Notes under the pieces: generated by a model
Database searches by the model: none
What the model was told of the DNA's origin: nothing
Seen by the model: the letters and a program-made list of their open reading frames with translations, nothing else
NCBI GenBank assembly: GCA_947465275.1
Contig: CANIAI010000136.1
Span: 1-6,590, forward strand
DNA from: Acidobacteriota bacterium
Lineage (GTDB): Bacteria; Acidobacteriota; Vicinamibacteria; Vicinamibacterales; UBA2999
Length of the DNA: 6,590 nt
Direction: 5' to 3'
Made by a program: the position numbers and the translations under genes
Shown: in pieces, positions 1 through 6,362 of the stretch
Layout: the number at the start of each line of letters is the position of its first letter
Position numbering within the stretch: the first letter of the stretch is position 1

Positions 1-1097
1 CGCCGGGTGTCGTGACGTTGTCCGCCGACGCCCTCGCCCGCGCCGGCCTGGCCATCGAGACGGTTGCCGAGCGGGCCCACGGCGAGCGCGTCACCGTCCC
101 CGGCATGATCGCGCTCGACGAGACGCGGACGGCGCACATCGGGTCGCTCCAGGAGGGCCTGCTCCTCGAGACGCGGGCGCAGGTCGGTGATCGGGTGCGC
201 CGCAACCAGGTGCTGGCCACGATGCACGGGCACGCGGTGCACGACGCCTGGGCCGGCTACCGCAAGGCACTGGCGGAGCGGCGGCGGGCCCGCAAGGCGG
301 CCACGTACGCCAGCGACCAGCTCGCGCGCGCGCAGCGGCTGTACGACGCCCGGGCGGTCTCGCTGCAGGAGCGGCAGCGCGCCGAGCTCGACCAGGTGTC
401 GGCGAAGGAGCAGGTCGACATGGCGCAGGCCGAGGTGTTCCGGTCGATCGAGGAACTCGAGCACATCGGCATCCGCGTGCCCGATCCGGACGGCGACGAA
501 GCGCCGGCCGAGATCACCGAGTCGATTCCCGTGTCCACCCCGATGGCCGGGGTCGTGCTCGAGCGTCTCGTGACGCCCGGCACGACGGTCACGCCCGGGT
601 CTCCGCTCTATGTCGTCTCCGACCTCTCGAGCTTGTGGGCGGTGGCGGAACTCGACGAGTCACATCTCTCGCGCGTGAAGGTCGGACAGTCGGTCGAGGT
701 GCGGGTGAACGCCTGGCCCACCGAGATGTTCCCCGGCACCATCACCTTCATCGGCGACACGGTGAACCCGAAAACGCGGCGCATCACCGTGCGGGCCCGT
801 GTCGACAATCCGCAGGGGCGGCTCAAGCCCGAGATGTACGCCTCGTTCGTGCTCGGGGAAGGCACGGTGCGCCAGACGCTCGCCGTGCCGTCAGAGGCGG
901 TGCAGACCGTGGACGGCCGTCCCGTGGTGTTCGTCGGGCGCGCGGCGCAGGGCTTCCGCGCACAGCCGGTGACACTCGGCGCCGACTTCGGCGGCGAGGT
1001 CGAGGTGACCGCCGGGCTGCGGGCAGGAGACCCGGTCGTCACGCGGGGCGCGTTCATCCTGAAGTCGGAACTGCTCAAGGACACCCAGGGTGACTGA
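1..1097 (+). CDS. czcB: CzcB/CusB-family RND efflux periplasmic adaptor (membrane fusion protein), 5' end missing
   Basis: Periplasmic adaptor that bridges an inner-membrane RND pump and an outer-membrane channel for metal export. The frame is open from base 3. The first in-frame start (GTG at 12) already lies inside the family's conserved LSADALARAGL-type segment, so the true start, signal peptide and any N-terminal metal-binding part lie upstream of the window. Numbering from that GTG: first barrel-sandwich half about 40-72, alpha-helical hairpin about 75-155 (Arg/Ala/Glu-rich), second sandwich half about 165-205 (STPMAGVVLERLVTPG), beta-barrel about 208-282 with the hallmark TRRITVRARVDNPQGRLKP, membrane-proximal domain about 290-350, and the CzcB-like ending GAFILKSELLKD. 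An HGHAVH motif at 72-77 sits where the sandwich meets the hairpin. The stop overlaps or abuts the pump start, so the two are probably translationally coupled. The family call is secure. The metal is not determined, and the symbol is family-level. Confidence 0.93.
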   Translation, partial: PGVVTLSADALARAGLAIETVAERAHGERVTVPGMIALDETRTAHIGSLQEGLLLETRAQVGDRVRRNQVLATMHGHAVHDAWAGYRKALAERRRARKAATYASDQLARAQRLYDARAVSLQERQRAELDQVSAKEQVDMAQAEVFRSIEELEHIGIRVPDPDGDEAPAEITESIPVSTPMAGVVLERLVTPGTTVTPGSPLYVVSDLSSLWAVAELDESHLSRVKVGQSVEVRVNAWPTEMFPGTITFIGDTVNPKTRRITVRARVDNPQGRLKPEMYASFVLGEGTVRQTLAVPSEAVQTVDGRPVVFVGRAAQGFRAQPVTLGADFGGEVEVTAGLRAGDPVVTRGAFILKSELLKDTQGD

Positions 1098-4000
1098 CAT
1101 GGGGCTGGTCGAACGCTTCGTCGCCGCGAGCCTCCGGCAGCGGCTCTTCGTCCTCATCTGCCTGGCGGCGCTGATCCTCACGGGATCGCTTGCCTTCCGC
1201 GATCTGCCCGTCGAGGCCTTCCCCGACCTGACGAACAACCAGGTGGTGGTCGTCACCGAGGCGCCGGGGCTGGCGCCCACCGAGGTGGAGCAGCGCGTCA
1301 CCTTCCCGGTCGAGGCCGCGCTGATGGGCGTGCCCGGGGCGCAGGAGGTGCGCTCGATCTCGAAGGCGGGCCTCTCGCTCGTGACGGTGGTGTTCGACGA
1401 CGGCGTCGCCACCTACTTCGCGCGGCAACTCGTGAACGAGCGGATGGCCGACGTCCGCTCGCGCCTGCCCGAGGGACTCACCCCGACGCTGGGACCGGTC
1501 GCCACGGCGTTCGGGGAGATCTACCAGTACCTGGTCGAAGGATCGGCCGACCTGATGGACCGCAAGACGGTCCACGACTGGGACGTGCGGACACAGCTGC
1601 GCTCGGTGCGGGGCGTGAGCGAGATCAATTCCTGGGGCGGCCTGACACGGCAGTTCCATGTCGTGGTCGACCCCGCGCGCCTGGAGCGACACGGGCTCAC
1701 GCTGCGGCAGGTGCTCACCGCCGTCGCCGAGAACAACGCCAGCTTCAGCGGCGGCTTCATCGAGCACCGGTCCGAGCGCTACACGGTGCGCGGCACCGGC
1801 CTGGTCGGCGACACCGCGGACATCGGCCGGGTCGTGATCGACGAGGTCGACGGCGTCCCGGTGCTCGTGTCGGATGTCGCCGATGTCGAGATCGCGCCGA
1901 TGCCGCGGCAGGGGGCCGTGACGCATGACGGGCTCGGCGAGTCGGTGGCCGGCATGGTGATCATGCTGAAGGGCGAGAACGGCAAGGCGGTGGCCGAGCG
2001 GGCGAAGGCGCGGATCGCCGAGATGGCGGCCACGCTGCCCACCGGCGTGACGATCACCCCGTTCTACGACCAGACCGAAGTGATCGACCGGACGTCCGCC
2101 ACCGTGCGGCGCAACCTGATCGAGGGCTCGCTGCTCGTGGTCGCCGTCCTCTTCTTCTTCCTGCGGGACGTGCGCGCGGCGCTCATCACCGCGGCCGTCA
2201 TCCCGCTCTCGATGCTCGCCGGGTTCATCGGCATGCGCCTGTTCGGTGTTTCGGCGAACCTGATGTCGCTGGGCGCCATCGACTTCGGCCTGATGGTCGA
2301 CGGCGCCGTGGTGATGATGGAGAGCTTCATCCGGAAGCGGGCCGAGGCCGGGCACACCACCGAGCACCACGACCCGCACGGCACGCGGCTCAGGCTGTTC
2401 ACCGACGCAGCGGTCGAGGTCGCACGGCCGATCCTCTTCGGCGTGCTCATCATCATCGCGGTCTACCTGCCGATCTTCACGCTCGAGGGGCTCGAGGGGA
2501 AGATGTTCCGCCCGATGGCGATCACGGTCTGTTCCGCCATCTTCGGGTCGCTCCTGCTGTCGCTGACCGTGGTGCCGGTCGCCTCGTCGTGGCTGCTGAA
2601 GGTCGCCGGCGCGCATCACGAGGAACCGTGGTTCCTCCGCCTGCGCGACCGGTACGTCCGCGAGCTCCGGTCGGCGATGGATCACCGCCTCCGGACGATG
2701 GCGATTGCCCTCACCGCGGTGGCCGTCGCGCTCGGGTCGGTGCCGTTCCTCGGCACCGAGTTCATGCCGAAGCTCGATGAAGGGTCGATCCTGATCGAGA
2801 GCCGCAAGCTGCCGTCGATCTCGCTCGACCAGTCGGTCGCGATGTCAACCCGGGTCGAGCAGATCGTCCGGCAGTTCCCCGAGGTCGAGCGGGTGGTGAC
2901 GAAGATCGGGCGCCCCGACCTCGCGACCGAGGCGATGGGCATCTACCAGGGCGACGTCTACGTCATCCTGAAGCCGGCCGACACGTGGACCACCGGGCGC
3001 GACAAGGCGCAGCTGATCGAGGCGATGGCGAGCGCGCTCGAGCAGATGCCCGGCATGACCTTCAACTTCACCCAGCCGATGGCCATGCGCCTCGACGAGG
3101 TCGTGTCGGGAGTGAAGGCCGACGTGGCCGTGAAGCTCTTCGGGCCCGATCCGGCCGTGCTCGAGCGGCTCGGGGGGCAGGTCGAGCGGGTGCTCGCGGA
3201 CGTGCGCGGTGCGAGCGACCTGCAGGCTGACATCGTATCGGGGGCGGCGCAGGTACAGGTCGATGTCGACCGCGGGCAGCTCGCGCGGTACGGGCTCACC
3301 GTCACCGACGTCCGGCAGGCGGTCGAAGCGGTGGTCGGGGGCACCCAGGCCACGGAGCTGCTCGACGGGCCGCGGCGCTTCCCTGTGCTGGTCCGCTTCC
3401 CCGAGACGATGCGCACGAGCCCCGAAGCGCTCGGCGCGGTGCTGCTGACCGGGCTGCGCGGCGAGCGGGTGCCGCTCGAGCGGGTCGCCCGCATCGAGGC
3501 CTCGAGCGGACCCGAGACCATCAACCATGAGAACGCGGAACGCCGGCTGGTCGTGCAGACCAACGTGCGCGGGCGCGACGTCGGCAGCTTCGTCGGCGAG
3601 GCGCAGGAGAAGATCGCCGCGGCGGTGCCGCTGCCCGACGGCTACCACATGGCCTGGGGCGGGCAGTTCGAGAACCAGGCGCGCGCCACGCAGCGGCTGA
3701 TGGTGGTGGTGCCGCTCTCGATTGCCATCATCTTCCTGCTGCTGTTCATCACCTTCAGGAAGGTGCGGCAGGCGGCGCTCGTGATCCTGAACGTGCCGTT
3801 CGCGCTGATCGGCGGCATCGCGGCGCTCTGGATCCGGGGGCTGACCCTGAATCTCTCGGCGTCGGTCGGCTTCATCGCGCTCTTCGGCGTGGCGGTGCTG
3901 AACGGCGTCGTGCTGATCGCGGCGGTGAACCGGCTGCGCGAGGAGGGCTCGCCGCTGCGCGACGCCATCCTCTCGGGCTCGGCCACCCGGCTGAAGCCGG

Positions 4001-4197
4001 TGCTGATGACGGCGATGGTCGCCGCGATCGGCTTCGTCCCGATGGCGCTGTCGCACGGCGCGGGCGCCGAGGTGCAGCGTCCGCTCGCGAGCGTCGTCAT
4101 CGGCGGTATCGCCACCTCGACGATGCTGACGCTGATGGTGCTGCCGACGCTCTACGAGCTGATCGAGCGGCGGGCGATGCGATCCGACGACGACTAG
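1090..4197 (+). CDS. czcA: CzcA/CusA-family heavy-metal efflux RND transporter (inner-membrane pump)
   Basis: Proton-driven inner-membrane pump that exports metal ions through the adaptor and outer-membrane channel. It is full length: 1035 aa from GTG 1090, or 1032 aa from ATG 1099. The twelve membrane segments follow the RND plan: TM1 about 16-34, TM2-TM6 about 345-500, TM7 about 536-552, TM8-TM12 about 868-1022, with two large periplasmic regions between. TM4 carries DFGLMVDGAVVMMES (D398, D404, E411), close to the DFG-x3-DGA-x3-VEN pattern of Zn/Co/Cd (HME1-type) pumps and unlike the Cu/Ag type. Family motifs PVEAFPDLTNNQV, FTLEGLEGKMF, GTEFMPKLDEGS and QPMAMRLDE are present. The start is ambiguous. 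AAGGA (1077-1081) is spaced for GTG 1090, which gives an 8-base overlap with the adaptor. GGTGA (1089-1093) is spaced for ATG 1099, where the protein would begin MGLVERF, as in relatives. Metal specificity is inferred and untested. Confidence 0.96.
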   Translation: MTDMGLVERFVAASLRQRLFVLICLAALILTGSLAFRDLPVEAFPDLTNNQVVVVTEAPGLAPTEVEQRVTFPVEAALMGVPGAQEVRSISKAGLSLVTVVFDDGVATYFARQLVNERMADVRSRLPEGLTPTLGPVATAFGEIYQYLVEGSADLMDRKTVHDWDVRTQLRSVRGVSEINSWGGLTRQFHVVVDPARLERHGLTLRQVLTAVAENNASFSGGFIEHRSERYTVRGTGLVGDTADIGRVVIDEVDGVPVLVSDVADVEIAPMPRQGAVTHDGLGESVAGMVIMLKGENGKAVAERAKARIAEMAATLPTGVTITPFYDQTEVIDRTSATVRRNLIEGSLLVVAVLFFFLRDVRAALITAAVIPLSMLAGFIGMRLFGVSANLMSLGAIDFGLMVDGAVVMMESFIRKRAEAGHTTEHHDPHGTRLRLFTDAAVEVARPILFGVLIIIAVYLPIFTLEGLEGKMFRPMAITVCSAIFGSLLLSLTVVPVASSWLLKVAGAHHEEPWFLRLRDRYVRELRSAMDHRLRTMAIALTAVAVALGSVPFLGTEFMPKLDEGSILIESRKLPSISLDQSVAMSTRVEQIVRQFPEVERVVTKIGRPDLATEAMGIYQGDVYVILKPADTWTTGRDKAQLIEAMASALEQMPGMTFNFTQPMAMRLDEVVSGVKADVAVKLFGPDPAVLERLGGQVERVLADVRGASDLQADIVSGAAQVQVDVDRGQLARYGLTVTDVRQAVEAVVGGTQATELLDGPRRFPVLVRFPETMRTSPEALGAVLLTGLRGERVPLERVARIEASSGPETINHENAERRLVVQTNVRGRDVGSFVGEAQEKIAAAVPLPDGYHMAWGGQFENQARATQRLMVVVPLSIAIIFLLLFITFRKVRQAALVILNVPFALIGGIAALWIRGLTLNLSASVGFIALFGVAVLNGVVLIAAVNRLREEGSPLRDAILSGSATRLKPVLMTAMVAAIGFVPMALSHGAGAEVQRPLASVVIGGIATSTMLTLMVLPTLYELIERRAMRSDDD

Positions 4198-4229
4198 ACA
4201 GGCCGGTGCCTCCCGGGGGGACTCGCCTT

Positions 4230-4235
4230 TACAAT
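4230..4235 (+). promoter_or_regulatory. Candidate -10 box for a (leaderless) regulator-kinase transcript
   Basis: TACAAT matches the sigma-70 -10 consensus TATAAT at five of six positions and stands out as AT-rich in a very GC-rich gap. A start point about seven bases downstream would fall at 4242-4243, on the GTG that best fits the regulator's N-terminus. No convincing -35 hexamer is visible 15-19 bases upstream, so the call rests on one hexamer and its position. Confidence 0.4.
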
Positions 4236-4242
4236 GGGCGCC

Positions 4243-4923
4243 GTGCGTCTGCTCGTCGTCGAGGACGACCCCTCCATCAGCGGATTCGTGGTACGCGGCC
4301 TGCGTGAGGAGCTGTACGTGGTCGACCTGGCCGAAGACGGCCTGGCGGGCGAGCAACTGGCGGGCGACGGCCAGTACGACGCCATCGTGCTCGACATCAT
4401 GCTGCCGAAGCTCGATGGCATCGAGCTGTGTCGCCGGTTGCGGCAGGACGGCGTCGATACGCCGGTGCTCATGCTGACGGCACGCGACGCGGTGACCGAC
4501 CGCATCCGCGGTCTCGACGCCGGCGCTGACGACTATCTCGTCAAGCCGTTCGCCTTCGACGAGCTGCTGGCGAGACTACGTGCCCTCACCCGCCGCGGAC
4601 GATCGCGCCAGCTCGACACGCGGCTGTCGTACGGGCCGCTCGTGCTCGACACCGAGTCGCATCGCGTCGCCGCGGCCGGACGCGAGCTCGACCTGAGCGC
4701 CACCGAGTACCGCCTGCTCGAACACCTGTTACGCCACGCGGGCGCGATCGTCTCGCGCGACCAGCTCGCCGAGCACGTGTGGGGCGGTGACTACGACCCG
4801 TTCTCGAACCTGGCCGACGTCTACATCGGCTACCTGCGGAAGAAGCTGCGGGCGGCCGGCATCGAGCTGCCGCTGATTCACACGATCCGCGGCATGGGCT
4901 ACATGCTGAAGGACGGCGCATGA
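4243..4923 (+). CDS. OmpR/PhoB-family response regulator of a metal-responsive two-component system (CzcR/CusR-like)
   Basis: Cytoplasmic DNA-binding regulator activated by phosphorylation from the adjacent kinase. From GTG 4243 (226 aa) it has an N-terminal receiver domain, residues 1-115: acidic pocket E7/D8/D9 (RLLVVEDD), phospho-acceptor D51 (VLDIMLP), switch T79 (MLTA) and K101 (YLVKPF). A C-terminal winged helix spans about 126-223, with ATEYRLLEHLL, VSRDQLAEHVW, the recognition-helix region DVYIGYLRKKL, and a wing ending IRGMGYML. Length is normal for the family. GTG 4243 is preferred because relatives begin MRILVVEDD-like. ATG 4234 would add MGA, and its ATG overlaps a -10-like TACAAT; a GGGGGGA stretch at 4215-4221 is the only SD-like sequence ahead of it. 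The gap from the pump is only 36-45 bases with no clear terminator, so read-through from the efflux genes is also possible. The efflux operon as target is inferred from position. Confidence 0.94.
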   Translation: MRLLVVEDDPSISGFVVRGLREELYVVDLAEDGLAGEQLAGDGQYDAIVLDIMLPKLDGIELCRRLRQDGVDTPVLMLTARDAVTDRIRGLDAGADDYLVKPFAFDELLARLRALTRRGRSRQLDTRLSYGPLVLDTESHRVAAAGRELDLSATEYRLLEHLLRHAGAIVSRDQLAEHVWGGDYDPFSNLADVYIGYLRKKLRAAGIELPLIHTIRGMGYMLKDGA

Positions 4924-6353
4924 CCCTCTCGTTCCGTACCCGGCTCGCGTTCCGGTGGATGCTCGCGTTCGGGCTGCTGCTGGCAGGCGCCGACGCGGCC
5001 ATCTACGCGGGGATCCGGGTGTTCCTCTATACGGACCTGGATGGCGACCTGCGCACGGTGGCGGCGACCGAACTGGCGTCGGCGTCCGACGAGCCCGGCG
5101 GCGCGCACCTGCACGAGTTCAGCCCTGACCCGTCCAACCCGGCGTACGACCAGAAGTTCGTGCAGCTCCTCGACCGCAACGGGCACCTGCTGATGCAGTC
5201 GCCGGGACTCCGCGCGGCACGGCCCGTGGTCGACAGTGCCACCATCGTCGATGGGCTCGCCGGCCGGATGCCGCTGCGCTTCGTCTCGGTGGACGGTCGC
5301 AGCGGGCGCGTGCTCGCGCTGCGGACCGCCGGTCCTGACCGCTACCTCGTCGTCGTCGGTCTGTTCACCGAGCAGCTCGAGACCACGCTGCGGCGGCTGC
5401 GGCAGCTGCTCGGGGCCGTGTGGGTGGGCGCCATGCTGGTGACCGGTGTCATCGGGTTCGCGCTCGCCTCGAGCGCGCTGGCGCCGGTGCGCCGCATCAC
5501 GGCGCGGGCCGAGACCATCGCCCGCGGCGACTTCACCGCCCGTCTCGATCCGCCGACGGTGGACGACGAGATCGGGCGGATGACGCGGCTGCTGAACCAG
5601 ATGATCGAACGGCTGTTCCAGGCGCTCGACGCCAACCGCCGGTTCGCGGCGCACGCCTCGCACGAGCTCAGGAGCCCGCTCGCGGCCGTGCTCGGCGAGG
5701 TGGAGGTGGTGCTGAAGCGACCGCGCACCGTCGAGGAGTACCGCCAGTCGCTCGGACGGGTGCACGAACGGCTGCAGCAGCTGGCCGGACTCACGGAAGA
5801 CCTGATGCTGCTGGTGCGCGCGCAGGAGCGCAAGGCGGGGGTCGTCAGCGAGGTGCCGGTGCGCGCGGCGGTCGACCGCGTGGTGTCGGGGCTCGTCTCG
5901 CTCGCCTCCGAGCAGCAGGTGCGCATCGACGTGTCGGTACCGGCCGACCTGGTGGCGTACGGAGACCCGCGGCTGCTCGAGCGGGTGTTCGACAACCTCG
6001 TGCGGAACGCGGTGCAGTACACCGGGGAGCGGGGGGAGGTCACCGTCGGCGCGGCGCTCGTGGGGCGCAGCGGCGGCTGGACGACCGACGAGCTGGTGGT
6101 GACGGTACGCGACACCGGTCCCGGCATCCCGGCCGAGGAACGGGAACGGGTGTTCGAGCGCTTCCACCGGCTCGACGCGTCGCGTTCACGACGCACCGGC
6201 GGCACCGGGCTCGGCCTCTCGATCGCGCGTGAGATCGTGCGGCTGTTCGATGGCTCGATTCAGGTGATCGACACGGCCGGCCCCGGCGCGACCTTCGAGG
6301 TGCGGCTGCCGGGCGGGCACGCGACGGGGGCGACCCAGCAGGCGACCGCCTGA
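4920..6353 (+). CDS. Membrane-bound sensor histidine kinase, heavy-metal sensor type (CzcS/CusS-like)
   Basis: Inner-membrane kinase that autophosphorylates on His and passes phosphate to the upstream regulator. It is 477 aa with TM1 about 12-36, a periplasmic sensor loop about 37-160, TM2 about 161-187 and a HAMP linker about 180-232. The DHp domain (about 238-303) has H248 in ASHELRSPLA. The HATPase domain (about 345-466) has N-box DNLVRNAVQY (358-367), G1 DTGPGIP (398-404), F-box FERF (412-415) and G2 GGTGLGLSIA (427-436). All catalytic motifs are intact. The start ATG overlaps the regulator's stop (ATGA), and GAAGGA at 4908-4913 lies six bases upstream, so start and coupling are well supported. 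The sensor loop is not Met- or His-rich but has H63, H65 and H89. The metal-sensing role rests on the neighbouring efflux genes and the domain layout; no ligand can be read directly. Confidence 0.94.
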   Translation: MTLSFRTRLAFRWMLAFGLLLAGADAAIYAGIRVFLYTDLDGDLRTVAATELASASDEPGGAHLHEFSPDPSNPAYDQKFVQLLDRNGHLLMQSPGLRAARPVVDSATIVDGLAGRMPLRFVSVDGRSGRVLALRTAGPDRYLVVVGLFTEQLETTLRRLRQLLGAVWVGAMLVTGVIGFALASSALAPVRRITARAETIARGDFTARLDPPTVDDEIGRMTRLLNQMIERLFQALDANRRFAAHASHELRSPLAAVLGEVEVVLKRPRTVEEYRQSLGRVHERLQQLAGLTEDLMLLVRAQERKAGVVSEVPVRAAVDRVVSGLVSLASEQQVRIDVSVPADLVAYGDPRLLERVFDNLVRNAVQYTGERGEVTVGAALVGRSGGWTTDELVVTVRDTGPGIPAEERERVFERFHRLDASRSRRTGGTGLGLSIAREIVRLFDGSIQVIDTAGPGATFEVRLPGGHATGATQQATA

Positions 6354-6362
6354 CCGTCAGGC
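6348..6362. terminator. Perfect palindrome spanning both convergent stop codons; possible bidirectional hairpin terminator
   Basis: GCCTGAC-C-GTCAGGC is a perfect 7-base inverted repeat around base 6355. As RNA it gives a six-pair GC-rich stem (GCCTGA/TCAGGC) with a CCG loop on either strand. It contains the kinase stop (TGA 6351-6353) and the EF-hand gene's stop (complement of 6357-6359). There is no T-run on either side, so it is not a classic intrinsic terminator. Confidence 0.4.

Noticed and set aside
1075..2685. 536-codon open frame on the minus strand opposite the pump gene
   Set aside because: It lies fully antisense to a strongly recognised RND pump and its translation is a low-complexity His/Arg/Asp/Glu-rich chain with no domain. 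This is the usual mirror frame created by G/C third positions in GC-rich genes.
4198..4233. GC-rich CCTCCCGGGGGG stretch as a terminator after the pump gene
   Set aside because: The complementary bases abut with no room for a loop and no T-run follows, so a stable intrinsic terminator is not supported.
2845..4356. 503-codon open frame on the minus strand opposite the second half of the pump
   Set aside because: Same antisense mirror-frame artefact: rich in Arg/His/Asp/Gln, no motif, and it runs across the pump-regulator gap without any start signal of its own.
4899..6167. 422-codon open frame on the minus strand opposite the kinase
   Set aside because: Antisense to an intact histidine kinase, with His/Arg/Pro-rich low-complexity translation and no recognisable domain.
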